A stretch of 51,701 bases of DNA from SURF-25 sp040754255 (GCA_040754255.1 JBFMDA010000006.1:1-51701), one strand, 5' to 3'; counted from the first letter of the stretch, positions 23,580 to 32,055 are shown. Numbers and translations are program-made. The notes: a model not told the origin generated them from the letters alone.

Positions 23580-24968
23580 ATGTCTCGCTCAGTACTACAG
23601 GAAACCATCGCGGCTATCATTACGGCGTTCGGCGAATCCGCAATCGGCGTCATCAGAATCAGCGGGAAAGACGCACTCTCTATCGCGGATACTATTTTTC
23701 TTTCTCCTGGCGGGAAGAAGCCTTCTGAACGTAAGAGCTATACCGCCTGCCATGGTTGGATTACAAAGAGCCAGGGCGCAGAAATAATAGATGAGGTACT
23801 CTTGACTGTATTCCGCGCCCCCAGGAGCTACACCGGAGAAGATTGCGTTGAGATAAGCTGTCACGGCAGTATCGTCGGATTACGCGCAGTGCTTGATTTG
23901 ATCCTTTCCTATAACTGCCGTCTTGCCGAGCCGGGCGAGTTTACCAAGCGGGCCTTTTTAAACGGCAAGCTGGATTTATCTCAGGCAGAGGCAGTCTCGG
24001 ATGTAATCACTGCAAGGACCGATGCGGCCCTGCGGTTGGGTATGCGGCAGTTGCGGGGCATTTTGTCTTTAAATATCAACAACATACGGAATGCCCTCTT
24101 GGGCGTGCTGTCCGCGCTTGAGGCAAGCATTGATTTCCCCGAAGAAGAGGCAGGGGCCTTGCGGAGCGGCGAAATCAAAGAAGGCCTTCGCCGGGCAACC
24201 GGACAACTCGATACAATCCTTGCTACTGTAAAAAAGGGCAGGGTCTTGCGCGAAGGGATTAGGGTAGTTATCTGCGGCAAGCCAAATGTAGGTAAATCCT
24301 CTCTTTTGAATGCCCTCTTGCAAGAAGAGCGTTCTATTGTGACCCCTATTGCCGGCACCACCCGCGATGCCATTGAGGAAACAATAGACATACAGGGGAT
24401 TCCCGTACATATTATTGATACGGCCGGCATCATCGAGCCAAAAGACCTGATAGAGAGAGAAGCCCTCCGGCGCACGAAACGTTGCCTTGACTCAGCAGAC
24501 CTTGCGCTTTTGCTTTTTGACGGCAGCAAAAGAATTACCAAGGGAGACGCAATATTGATGAGAAGGCTGGGGCGCAAAAAAACACTGGCAGTCATCAATA
24601 AAATTGACCTTCCGCAAAAAATCGACGCACAGAGGATCAAAAAAGGATTTTCTCCCGTGGTAGAAATTTCCGCAAAAAAACACCAGAACATACGCGCGCT
24701 GGAGGAGGCGATTAAGGTTAGGGTATGTTCCGGGACGGCGCAGGATGCAGAGGCCCTTATGGTAAGCAATATAAGGCATATCCGCGCGCTTCATTCCGCG
24801 AAAAAATGTATTGTTCGGGCAGCCAATTCATTAGATAATACACTGTCGGTTGAGTTCATTGCCGAGGATATCAAAAGCGCCTTGGGGCATTTTGATGAGA
24901 TAGTGGGGAAAAAATTCTCTGAAGAATTGCTGGAGACTATTTTCCGTAAGTTTTGCATAGGTAAATAG
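23580..24968 (+). CDS. mnmE: tRNA uridine-5-carboxymethylaminomethyl modification GTPase
   Basis: The 462-residue protein has the N-terminal folate-binding domain (ETIAAIITAFGESAIGVIRISG), the helical domain with FLNGKLDLSQAEAVSDVI, an inserted G domain with P-loop GKPNVGKSS (near residue 229), TRDAIEE and DTAGI, then NKIDLP, and the diagnostic C-terminal FCIGK. MnmE works with MnmG to modify U34 of certain tRNAs using 5,10-methylene-tetrahydrofolate. Its placement between folC and folE fits a folate-centred operon. No mnmG is in the window. Confidence 0.95.
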   Translation: MSRSVLQETIAAIITAFGESAIGVIRISGKDALSIADTIFLSPGGKKPSERKSYTACHGWITKSQGAEIIDEVLLTVFRAPRSYTGEDCVEISCHGSIVGLRAVLDLILSYNCRLAEPGEFTKRAFLNGKLDLSQAEAVSDVITARTDAALRLGMRQLRGILSLNINNIRNALLGVLSALEASIDFPEEEAGALRSGEIKEGLRRATGQLDTILATVKKGRVLREGIRVVICGKPNVGKSSLLNALLQEERSIVTPIAGTTRDAIEETIDIQGIPVHIIDTAGIIEPKDLIEREALRRTKRCLDSADLALLLFDGSKRITKGDAILMRRLGRKKTLAVINKIDLPQKIDAQRIKKGFSPVVEISAKKHQNIRALEEAIKVRVCSGTAQDAEALMVSNIRHIRALHSAKKCIVRAANSLDNTLSVEFIAEDIKSALGHFDEIVGKKFSEELLETIFRKFCIGK

Positions 24969-24976
24969 GAGAGCGT

Positions 24977-25534
24977 ATGGACAGGAAAAGAATAGAAAAG
25001 GCGGTCAGGGATATACTGATAGCTATCGGCGAAGATCCCCGTAAAAAGGATTTACGGGAAACCCCTGCGCGGGTAGCCCAGATGTACGAAGAGATTTTTT
25101 CCGGCATGCGCAGCAATCCCGAGAAAGAGCTGGAAGTTATTTTGGACCAGAAGCACAACGAAATCGTATTATTGAAGGGTATCCCGCTCTATAGCGTCTG
25201 CGAACACCATCTTCTTCCTTTTGTAGGGAAGGCACATGTCGCCTATATCCCAAAAGGCGGCAGGGTGACCGGCTTAAGCAAGCTTGCCCGCGTCGTGGAT
25301 ATCCTCGCCAAGCGTCCGCAGGTGCAGGAGCGCCTTACTACCCAGATCGCGGAAATCATCATGTCAAAACTAAAACCCCAAGGATGTATGGTGGTAATTG
25401 AGGCGGAGCATTTATGCATGTCGTTTCGCGGAGTCAAGAAGCCCGGGACGCTGACGGTTACCTCCGCGGTCAGGGGGGTATTTAAAGACAACGAAAAAAC
25501 CCGCGCCGAAGCCCTGGCATTGATGCAGTCATAA
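24977..25534 (+). CDS. folE: GTP cyclohydrolase I
   Basis: The 185-residue product is a standard-length FolE. It has LRETPARVAQMYEEIF, the zinc/active-site SVCEHHLLPFVGKAHVAYIP, VTGLSKLARVVDILAKRPQVQERLT and HLCMSFRGV, supplying the Cys-His-Cys zinc ligands. It converts GTP to 7,8-dihydroneopterin triphosphate, the first step of folate synthesis. AGGAG stands just upstream of the ATG, which follows the mnmE stop by 8 bases. This completes a run purH-folC-mnmE-folE. Confidence 0.95.
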   Translation: MDRKRIEKAVRDILIAIGEDPRKKDLRETPARVAQMYEEIFSGMRSNPEKELEVILDQKHNEIVLLKGIPLYSVCEHHLLPFVGKAHVAYIPKGGRVTGLSKLARVVDILAKRPQVQERLTTQIAEIIMSKLKPQGCMVVIEAEHLCMSFRGVKKPGTLTVTSAVRGVFKDNEKTRAEALALMQS

Positions 25535-25539
25535 AAACC

Positions 25540-25776
25540 ATGGTAGCACATGGCATCGTTTTGGTTTTTGCCGGTATTGCGGTGCTAAGCCTGCTTTTGG
25601 GCGTCTTTATATTCTTGCATCCTGAGTCCGCAATCGAAATCCAGAGGCGGTTTTATCTTAAGATTAACTGGAACATTGAGCCTGTGTCCATGCCGAAGGA
25701 AATCCGCAACACTAAAGCGATGGGATTATTACTTATACTGGTTTCTTTTTCTCTGCTGGTCTATGTAGTACTGTAA
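25540..25776 (+). CDS. Small two-helix membrane protein
   Basis: The 78-residue protein has two hydrophobic helices (about residues 5-26 and 60-77) joined by a polar loop, RRFYLKINWNIEPVSMPKEIRN. I do not recognise a family. It starts 5 bases after folE and ends 29 bases before the TMTC-like gene. A second 78-residue, two-helix protein of similar layout sits in the pilus operon at 45604. Confidence 0.6.
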   Translation: MVAHGIVLVFAGIAVLSLLLGVFIFLHPESAIEIQRRFYLKINWNIEPVSMPKEIRNTKAMGLLLILVSFSLLVYVVL

Positions 25777-25805
25777 TCGAGCGGGCAAAAGGCACCAAGG
25801 ATGAT

Positions 25806-27389
25806 ATGGGGCAGACGGTTCAACCAGAGAAGACGAAAATCCATTGCCTGCGATTCCGCTACTTTTTAGCGTTGGCCTGCCTTGCCATAATCGGTTTCTC
25901 AATCTACGGCAATTCCCTCCATAATTATTTTGTCTGGGACGATTATTTTCTCGTCCGCAACAACGACCACATCAAAGACCGGTCTTTTTTAGGGAATATT
26001 TTTGCTGAAGACGTAGGGACCGGCAGCGGAAAGAAAATCGGTTTCTGGCGGCCCTTACAAATGTGCTCGTATATGCTGAATTATTCCTTCTCTGGCCTGC
26101 GGGTGGAGTCTTACCACCTTGTCAATATTGCCCTTCACGTCTTGGTCGCGTATGCCTTTTACTGGTGCACGTTACTTCTTTTTGGCAACACCCTTCTTTC
26201 TTTTGTCGCCTCACTCCTTTTCTTAACACATCCCGTGCATACCGAGGCAGTCACCTATATTGCCGCAAGGTCGGATCCCCTGGCCGCACTTTTTCTTTTA
26301 CTCTCATGCATTGCCTATTTGCGATATACCCGCCGGCCGGGCTTTTTGAGTTATCTATTCATGTGCTTCAGTTTTATCCTTGCGCTCTTATCCAGAGAAA
26401 TAAGCATCGTATTCCCTCTTCTCCTGTTATGGTATCACTATGTATATAAGATCAAATATCGCGTTAAGGCGCTTATCCTGCCGTTTCTGATGAGCGCAGG
26501 GTATATAGCGCTGCGCTATACCGTTTTAAAATCTTTTTTGCCCGAGGCTGCCACTTCGACGCTGGGAGAGAGGCTGCCCGGCGCATTCGTTGCGTTTGCC
26601 GGTTACCTGCGCCTGTTGTGCATGCCTTCGGATTTACATATGGAGTACGGTAACCGGTTTTTTAGTTTGCTCGACCCCAGGGCCTTGATGGGCATGTTCT
26701 TCTGCGGTGCCATATTGGGTGTCATGTATCTTAAAAGGAATTCAAGCAGGCTCATCGTTTTTTCTCTGGGATGGTTCTTGCTCTGGCTCCTGCCGTCATT
26801 GAACCTTTTTCCGGTTAATGCCTATATGGCCGAACACTGGCTCTATCTTCCTTCGATGGGGATATTCATCGTCATCGCGGATATCTTTTGCAGGGCATAC
26901 GCCGCCGCGCGCATGAGGGTGGTTACAGTCGTATTCCTGCTTGTGGTCGTGGCGCTCTACTCCTTCCTTACCACCCAACAGAATGAATATTGGAGGCACC
27001 CGGTTGTTTTTTACAAAAGGACCATACGCTATAACCCGCAGAGTGCCCGGCTGTACGGCAATTTAGGGAGTACGTACCGCGAGCTAGGAAAATTTGAAGA
27101 GGCGGTACGCGCATATGAGAAGGCCCTAGAGGTTGATCCCTCTTTTACCGGGGCATACATTAACTTAGGCATTGCCTATGAACATATGGGTAACTACAGA
27201 GCGGCGATCAAGGCGTACAAAAAGGCCGCGGCATCCAATCCCGATAATGCGCTTGCCTATGCGAGGCTGGCGAGCGCCTATTATGCAATTAGCGACTCAG
27301 ATATGGCGAATAGCTATTATGAGAAAGCGGTTGCGCTTGGATATCTGTTTAATCCGCCCTTCCCCGGCTCGGAAAAGAAAACGCCATGA
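25806..27389 (+). CDS. TMTC-like multi-pass membrane protein with C-terminal TPR repeats
   Basis: The 527-residue protein has about ten hydrophobic helices in residues ~15-395 and two to three TPR motifs at ~405-520 (YGNLGSTYRELGKFEEAVRAYEKALEVDPS, split in the usual 34-residue rhythm). The N-terminal YGNSLHNYFVWDDYFLVRNN, with an acidic pair in the first loop, and HPVHTEAVTYIAARSDPLAALF are typical of TMTC/DUF1736-type GT-C glycosyltransferase-like proteins. These are likely to transfer a lipid-linked sugar, but no donor or acceptor can be named. AAGGA lies upstream of the ATG. Confidence 0.8.
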   Translation: MGQTVQPEKTKIHCLRFRYFLALACLAIIGFSIYGNSLHNYFVWDDYFLVRNNDHIKDRSFLGNIFAEDVGTGSGKKIGFWRPLQMCSYMLNYSFSGLRVESYHLVNIALHVLVAYAFYWCTLLLFGNTLLSFVASLLFLTHPVHTEAVTYIAARSDPLAALFLLLSCIAYLRYTRRPGFLSYLFMCFSFILALLSREISIVFPLLLLWYHYVYKIKYRVKALILPFLMSAGYIALRYTVLKSFLPEAATSTLGERLPGAFVAFAGYLRLLCMPSDLHMEYGNRFFSLLDPRALMGMFFCGAILGVMYLKRNSSRLIVFSLGWFLLWLLPSLNLFPVNAYMAEHWLYLPSMGIFIVIADIFCRAYAAARMRVVTVVFLLVVVALYSFLTTQQNEYWRHPVVFYKRTIRYNPQSARLYGNLGSTYRELGKFEEAVRAYEKALEVDPSFTGAYINLGIAYEHMGNYRAAIKAYKKAAASNPDNALAYARLASAYYAISDSDMANSYYEKAVALGYLFNPPFPGSEKKTP

Positions 27390-27398
27390 GACTTGCGC

Positions 27399-27427
27399 GA
27401 CCTTAGCTATTCTGCGGTCCCGTTTTT
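27399..27427 (+). terminator. Weak terminator-like hairpin after the TMTC-like gene
   Basis: GACC (27399-27402) pairs with GGTC (27416-27419), with an inner GC/GC pair and a bulge, followed by CCGTTTTT. It is short, but it lies between a stop codon and a strong promoter, where a terminator is expected. Confidence 0.4.
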
Positions 27428-27439
27428 GCCAAAATTTAC

Positions 27440-27468
27440 TTGACAGTTGATTTTAAAGAAAATACACT
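27440..27468 (+). promoter_or_regulatory. Sigma-70 promoter of the tandem PilZ genes
   Basis: TTGACA at 27440-27445 and TACACT at 27463-27468 are 17 bases apart. The predicted start of transcription (about 27475) coincides with the ATG at 27476, so the first PilZ mRNA may be leaderless or nearly so. Confidence 0.68.
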
Positions 27469-27475
27469 AGAGTTG

Positions 27476-27847
27476 ATGGAAAACGCAGAAAACAGCTATG
27501 CGGGCGTTGAGAGGCGGCGTTACCCAAGGCTGCGCGCGGCAGTTATCGAATATTCTTTCGCAGAAAAAGACTCACCCCAACAGTCTGCTTTTACCAGGGA
27601 TGTGGGTGCAGGAGGCATTTCCATCATTGTAAACGAGAAAATAGAAACAGGAACCATTTTGCTCCTTAAGATATACCTGCCCAGCTATAATGATCCGATT
27701 CTTACGCAAGGCAGGGTGGTGTGGAGAAACCCCTCGGCGTTTCAACTGCCCCATGCGGACCGCTTCGACCTGGGGATCGAGTTTACGGAAATCAGCGAAG
27801 AAGACCAGCAGAAGATATCAGAGTACGTCTTAAAACCGTTGAAATAA
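27476..27847 (+). CDS. PilZ domain protein, tandem copy 1
   Basis: The 123-residue protein is essentially one PilZ domain. ERRRYPRLRAA gives the RxxxR arginine arm and DVGAGGISI the position of the second motif, where the usual Ser is replaced by Gly. The ILTQGRVVWRNP segment and the closing LGIEFTEISEEDQQKI are typical. A cyclic-di-GMP receptor role is likely. The frame stays open upstream through the promoter to 27440, but ATG 27476 is the sensible start. Confidence 0.85.
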   Translation: MENAENSYAGVERRRYPRLRAAVIEYSFAEKDSPQQSAFTRDVGAGGISIIVNEKIETGTILLLKIYLPSYNDPILTQGRVVWRNPSAFQLPHADRFDLGIEFTEISEEDQQKISEYVLKPLK

Positions 27848-27848
27848 T

Positions 27849-28226
27849 ATGAACACAGGAAAGCATGTCGATAAGGAACGCAGAAGGTATCCGCGGTTAA
27901 ACCTCAATATCCAGGTTGAGTATGCGGTTATACGCGGTGACGAAGCTGCCAAGACGCAGTCAAAGAATATCAGCGCCGGCGGCATATGCCTTATTCTCTA
28001 TGAAGATATCCAGCCCGATTCAATACTAGAATTGAAATTTTACCTTCCCCATGACGTAGACCCGATCAAGGCCATAGGCAGGGTGGTTTGGAGAAGCGAG
28101 ATTGTGGTTGCCGATGATAAAAGAACCAGGTTTGACGCAGGAATTGAGTTTCTTGAAATAAACGATACCGATAGGGCCAAAATTACCCAGCATGTATTCT
28201 CTTTGCTGCAACAGGGCCGGGAATAA
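27849..28226 (+). CDS. PilZ domain protein, tandem copy 2
   Basis: The 125-residue protein is a paralogue of the preceding gene, one base away. It has ERRRYPRLNLN (RxxxR) and a fully canonical NISAGGICL (NxSxxG) motif, then AIGRVVWRSE and DAGIEFLEINDTDRAKI. It should bind cyclic-di-GMP. No diguanylate cyclase (GGDEF) gene is in the window. No clear Shine-Dalgarno sequence precedes its ATG, so translation may depend on coupling to copy 1. Confidence 0.87.
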   Translation: MNTGKHVDKERRRYPRLNLNIQVEYAVIRGDEAAKTQSKNISAGGICLILYEDIQPDSILELKFYLPHDVDPIKAIGRVVWRSEIVVADDKRTRFDAGIEFLEINDTDRAKITQHVFSLLQQGRE

Positions 28227-28299
28227 TCACATAGCGCTTTCCTCTCCAGATTACCTAGGGCCTTTCTTACATTTCCACCTGATTACTATGTAAGGCATT

Positions 28300-29880
28300 A
28301 TGCGCAAGCCCGTACTTTTGTCCACACTGTCTCCTTACGACCGCAAGGACGTACAGCTGGGGCTTTATTATCTAAAAGCCTTCTGCGTAAAGCATATGCC
28401 GGCCGCATTGCCCAGGATTCCCGTTTTTGTGCAGGTATTCCCGGCGCATTTTTCCGCAGGGCAGGCAGCAGAGGCGCTATTACGCCGGCACCCAGCAATA
28501 GTGGGATTTTCCTGTTACGTATGGAACGTGACAAAAATCATTGCAATCGCCCGTTTCATAAAAAAAAGGGACCGTTCTGTAAAAATCATAGTCGGAGGCC
28601 CTGAAGTTTCCGTGCGTTCAGAGCTGCTTTTACGCCGGGAGAACGCCATCGATATTGTAGTCAGGGGAGAAGGGGAAGAAACATTGCTTGAGTTGCTGCA
28701 GAGCATTATCGGTGGGCGTATGCCATTATCCCGCGTGCGGGGCATAACCTACCGCGCCAACTCAACGCGTATACGCGTTAATCCCGAAAGGCCTGCGCTC
28801 GCAGACCTCGATTTAATACCATCCCCCTATTTAGAAGGCATCATCAAGGGCAAGAAAAATGACATCCTGCCCGCCGAGACTATGAGAGGATGTCCTTATC
28901 GTTGTCATTACTGTTATTACCACAAGGATTTCCCGGAAGTCAGGTTTTTTTCTCTTAAACGGGTCAAGCGCGAACTTCGCTGCATCCTCGCTCAAGAACC
29001 TGCGGAAGTCTACTTTATGGATCCAACGTTTAATATATACCGAAAAAGGGCAAAGGATATTTTGCGTATTTTTAAAAAGCACAACAAGAGCTCAAGGCTG
29101 CATGTGGAATTAAGGGCAGAGCTACTGGATGAAGAAATGGTCCGGCTGCTTAAGCAGGCACATGCAACTTTTATTGAAATAGGGATCCAGAGCACCGATC
29201 GCAAGGCATTAAGGATTGCGAACCGGGTGCTTGCAAAAGGCGCGTTTAAAAAAAATATTATGCGTTTGAATAAAGAACACCTGCCTTATCAGCTGCAGAT
29301 TATTGATGCCCTCCCCGGGCACACCTATTCCAAAGTAAAAAAATCAATCGATTGGCTTTTTATGTGTAAGCCTTCTCAGATAGTAATTATGAAACTGATG
29401 CTTCTGCCGGGAACATTTCTGCGCCGCTATGCCCACCGCCTGGGATTACGATTCGATAGACATCCGCCGTATTATGTGCGTAGCAGCAGGACCATGACAC
29501 AGGAGGAACTTAAGAAAATCAACGGGCTGCGCCATGCGATATCCCTTCTTTATGATACGGGGCTCTTGAGGGAGAGTATATTTGTAATTACAAAGAAGCT
29601 TAAAATCTCCTTTTGCGATATTTTCGAAACATGGCTACAGTGGGAATCCTCTTTTTCCAGGGGCATAAGAGAAAATAGGTTACAATCCAGTATTGCGATG
29701 GCCACTATTCCACGCTTTGTAAAATACCTCTGCGTGAGGTATAATAAAACCGCCAGCTATGCAGATATCTATCCTGCGGTAAGGAAGGATCTGGCAACGT
29801 ACTGTATTGCGGAGTTAAAGAGAGCAACGGGGGAGTATAATGTCAACAGTCCAGTCAGTCAAAAGAAAAAAAACCGATAA
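28300..29880 (+). CDS. B12-binding-type radical SAM protein, first of a pair
   Basis: The 526-residue protein has an N-terminal cobalamin-binding-like Rossmann region (residues ~1-150: IVGFSCYVWNVTKII, KIIVGGPEVSVR, IVVRGEGEETLLELL), then the radical SAM core with RGCPYRCHYC (Cys198, 202, 205), followed by IEIGIQSTDRKALRI and LPGHTYSKVKKSIDWL. The C-terminal ~150 residues resemble the DUF4080 extension often found on such proteins. The class includes methyltransferases, cyclases and thioether- or lipid-modifying enzymes; the substrate is unknown. No precursor-peptide gene was found beside it. Confidence 0.82.
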   Translation: MRKPVLLSTLSPYDRKDVQLGLYYLKAFCVKHMPAALPRIPVFVQVFPAHFSAGQAAEALLRRHPAIVGFSCYVWNVTKIIAIARFIKKRDRSVKIIVGGPEVSVRSELLLRRENAIDIVVRGEGEETLLELLQSIIGGRMPLSRVRGITYRANSTRIRVNPERPALADLDLIPSPYLEGIIKGKKNDILPAETMRGCPYRCHYCYYHKDFPEVRFFSLKRVKRELRCILAQEPAEVYFMDPTFNIYRKRAKDILRIFKKHNKSSRLHVELRAELLDEEMVRLLKQAHATFIEIGIQSTDRKALRIANRVLAKGAFKKNIMRLNKEHLPYQLQIIDALPGHTYSKVKKSIDWLFMCKPSQIVIMKLMLLPGTFLRRYAHRLGLRFDRHPPYYVRSSRTMTQEELKKINGLRHAISLLYDTGLLRESIFVITKKLKISFCDIFETWLQWESSFSRGIRENRLQSSIAMATIPRFVKYLCVRYNKTASYADIYPAVRKDLATYCIAELKRATGEYNVNSPVSQKKKNR

Positions 29881-31216
29881 CGGCCTGACCCTTATTCTTT
29901 TCCAGAACTATCCCTTAAGTACTAATCTGGGCGCAGCATACCTGGCGTATGGCCTGGATAAAGCGCGCATACCTTTTAGGCTTAAGATGTTTGGGCAGTA
30001 CGGATACCGTATTAATTCAGGCGATATCTACCGTTTCTTCGCCGATTCCGGCAAGATTATTGCTGTTGGCTGCATGTCACACATGTTACCGTATGCGATA
30101 GCGGGGCTAGAGAAATTAAAGAAAGCCTTCCCCGATAAAATCGTCATTATGGGCGGGATAGGCCCGTCTGAAGTTGCCGAAGAAATCATCCAGCGGTTTC
30201 CTTTCATCAATTTTGTGATAAAAGGATGCGGCATCGAACCCCTGCCGCAACTAGTCGGCACGCTTTTGAGGGGAGAAAATACTTTTCACTCTATTAGCGG
30301 CTTGGTGTATAGAAACGGACCAGAGATAATAAGCAATACCCGTCACGCAACCTCCAACAAAGCGATACTGAATGCCGCAGCAGCGTTCCATCTTGTGCCC
30401 GGCGCAAAACAGTGTAGCTACTTCGATCTCTTTACTTCGGCAGGCTGTTGTTATAGGTGTACTTTTTGCCAGTCTCCCGTAGTGGGTGGGCGCAGTATCG
30501 TGTTCAGGGATATTGATCGCGTTATAGACGAACTAAAACTCATTATCAAGATGAAGGGAGATAAAAAGTTCGGTTTCTTTCTTATTGATGAATCATTTGT
30601 GGTAAACAGAAAAAGGGTGTATGCCTTTTGCCGGGCGTTGCGCCAGAACCGCTTCAATATGCCTTGGAGTTGTTATGGGAGAGTGGATAGGATGGATGAA
30701 GGACTCTTGCGCACCTTGACAGAAAACGGCTGTTGTGAGCTCCTCTATGGATGCGAATCAGGCTCTGACAGGGTGTTAAAGAAAATCGATAAAGGCTTTA
30801 CTGTTGCCGATATGATAAAGACGGTAGTTTTGTCTAAAAAATACTTAAAGGTCATAGCCTCATTTATCTGTCTTTATCCGTTTGAGACAAAAGAAGATTT
30901 CCTGGAAACCCTCTCCTGCATAGTATATCTAGAAACAAAGGGCATCAGGGTGATGTTGCATCCCCTTGCTCCCATTAAGAATTCTTCGCTCTTTATGGAA
31001 TACAAAAAGAATCTGTTTCTTACCTCTAAGGTAAGGTCAACGTTCCATCCTTTAATCGACCGGATGCCTCTGCAGTGCCGCCGCCTGGTAATGCGCTACC
31101 CCGGCATTTTTTATTTTTATTACTCATATCGGCCTAAGGATTTTAAGGCAATAACCCGGCTTCTCCCGGAGGCCCTGAAAATAAACTACTATGATGCAAC
31201 AGAGGTGAAATTTTGA
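29840..31216 (+). CDS. B12-binding-type radical SAM protein, second of a pair
   Basis: The 458-residue product overlaps the previous gene by 41 bases, with GGGGGAG placed in front of its ATG. It has a B12-binding-like N-terminus (IIAVGCMSHMLPYAI, IVIMGGIGPSEVAEEI, FVIKGCGIEPLPQL) and the radical SAM motif CYRCTFC (Cys204 neighbour Cys203; triad Cys203, 207, 210). FGFFLIDESFVVNRKRV and LLYGCESGSDRVLKKIDKGF are typical of the B12-radical SAM group. The two enzymes probably act in one pathway on one compound. Its stop lies 5 bases from the end of the converging yifB fragment. Confidence 0.83.
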   Translation: MSTVQSVKRKKTDNGLTLILFQNYPLSTNLGAAYLAYGLDKARIPFRLKMFGQYGYRINSGDIYRFFADSGKIIAVGCMSHMLPYAIAGLEKLKKAFPDKIVIMGGIGPSEVAEEIIQRFPFINFVIKGCGIEPLPQLVGTLLRGENTFHSISGLVYRNGPEIISNTRHATSNKAILNAAAAFHLVPGAKQCSYFDLFTSAGCCYRCTFCQSPVVGGRSIVFRDIDRVIDELKLIIKMKGDKKFGFFLIDESFVVNRKRVYAFCRALRQNRFNMPWSCYGRVDRMDEGLLRTLTENGCCELLYGCESGSDRVLKKIDKGFTVADMIKTVVLSKKYLKVIASFICLYPFETKEDFLETLSCIVYLETKGIRVMLHPLAPIKNSSLFMEYKKNLFLTSKVRSTFHPLIDRMPLQCRRLVMRYPGIFYFYYSYRPKDFKAITRLLPEALKINYYDATEVKF

Positions 31217-31221
31217 CAACA

Positions 31222-31695
31222 CTAATGCCATTTATCCAGGCTTCTGTATTGGATTGCTTCGCAAATGTGTTGCGCGGAAATAAGGTCTGACCCCTCCAGG
31301 TCCGCAATCGTACGGCCCACTTTTAGTATTTTATCGTAAGCCCTCGCAGAGAGCTTTAATTCATTGAGCGCCATCTTTAAGAACCCTTGTGCCTCTTCTC
31401 CCAGGGCGCAATACCGCTCCATCAATTTTGCCTCCATTTGGGAATTACACACAATGCCGTGCTCCTGCAGGCGCATCTTCTGAATCACCCTGGCTTTTTC
31501 AACCCTTGCCCGTATTGCCGCAGAAGATTCGGCACCCTTACGCTCGGTAAGCTCTTTATATTTTATAGGAGGAATTTCAAGATGGATGTCGATTCTATCC
31601 AGCAGGGGTCCGGAGATTTTTCCCAGATAGGTAGCAATCTTAGTAGGATTACATCGGCATACCCTTCGGGGGTCGGTTGAATATCCGCACGGGCA
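31222..31695 (-). pseudogene. 3' fragment of a yifB/comM gene, displaced
   Basis: Read on the - strand, this segment encodes the last ~157 residues of a YifB/ComM-type Mg-chelatase-like AAA protein: CPCGYSTDPRRVCRCNP, GKISGPLLDRIDIHLEIPP, ARAYDKILKVGRTIADLEGS and the end EAIQYRSLDKWH. Homology begins exactly at the CPCG codons (31684-31695); before them the frame is unrelated sequence with no start and no AAA core. The complete yifB at 35089-36624 has the same end in clearly diverged form. This looks like the original 3' end of yifB, cut off by insertion of the intervening block. Confidence 0.85.
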
Positions 31696-31985
31696 TCCAT
31701 GATGTACAGAATGACAACATTTGCTCCCTCGTTTATACCCTTGAGATAGAGATTAACCTGCTCGATTTTAACTCCAAATACCCCGAGAATCCGCAGACCG
31801 TTGGAGAAAAGCTAAGAAAAGCGAGGATGGATAAGGGTATGACGCTAAAGGAAGTGGCGGCATTGTTTGGCGTATCGGATACCGCTGTTATTAATTGGGA
31901 AATTAGAGGCAAGATGCCGGAAGAAGGCAAGATGGATAAAGTAAAGGAGTTTATCGCTAGTTGCTCAGCCGCTGATTTTACTTGA
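31677..31985 (+). CDS. XRE-family HTH ORF, 5' end uncertain or truncated
   Basis: The C-terminal ~60 residues form an HTH_3/XRE helix-turn-helix: VGEKLRKARMDKGMTLKEVAALFGVSDTAVINWEIRG is its core. This type of small regulator is common on phages and integrative elements. The only conventional start in frame is a TTG at 31677 that lies in the yifB fragment, left of the presumed junction; no ATG precedes the HTH. The gene was probably cut or re-joined at its 5' end by the recombination. It reads toward the AbiE promoter. Confidence 0.5.
   Translation: MNIRTGIHDVQNDNICSLVYTLEIEINLLDFNSKYPENPQTVGEKLRKARMDKGMTLKEVAALFGVSDTAVINWEIRGKMPEEGKMDKVKEFIASCSAADFT
31685..31695 (+). repeat. Candidate left attachment site core
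   Basis: CCGCACGGGCA here is identical to 35558-35568. Both encode the CPC and part of the G of the YifB CPCG motif on the - strand. Sequence similarity to yifB continues to the left and stops to the right. Confidence 0.5.
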
Positions 31986-32009
31986 CAAAGGTTTAAAAAG
32001 CAGTAAAAT
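31982..32009 (+). promoter_or_regulatory. Sigma-70 promoter of the abiE pair
   Basis: TTGACA at 31982-31987 and TAAAAT at 32004-32009 are 16 bases apart, 47 bases before the AbiEi ATG. The -35 box overlaps the end of the XRE-type ORF. Confidence 0.65.
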
Positions 32010-32021
32010 TTATATTGTATG

Positions 32022-32050
32022 TAAATTAACGATAGTTATTTACTAAGTAA
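32022..32050 (+). promoter_or_regulatory. Candidate AbiEi operator: two overlapping inverted repeats
   Basis: TAAATTAAC (32022-32030) pairs with GTTATTTA (32035-32042) with one bulged T, and TTACT (32040-32044) pairs with AGTAA (32046-32050) around one base. They lie between the promoter and the start codon. AbiEi antitoxins are known to bind inverted repeats in their own promoter region and repress it. Confidence 0.5.
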
Positions 32051-32055
32051 CCAAT

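Noticed and set aside
23981..24769. 262-codon ORF on the - strand
   Set aside because: It is the reverse-frame shadow of the conserved MnmE helical and G domains.
27440..27475. Upstream TTG start for PilZ copy 1
   Set aside because: The TTG is the -35 hexamer of a good promoter; the ATG at 27476 is the plausible start.
28764..28779. 16-bp perfect palindrome AACGCGTATACGCGTT
   Set aside because: It lies well inside the first radical SAM gene, has no partner site and fits ordinary coding; probably chance.
31222..31695. yifB fragment as a separate functional small gene
   Set aside because: It has no start or ribosome binding site at the homologous boundary and encodes only the C-terminal part of an AAA protein.
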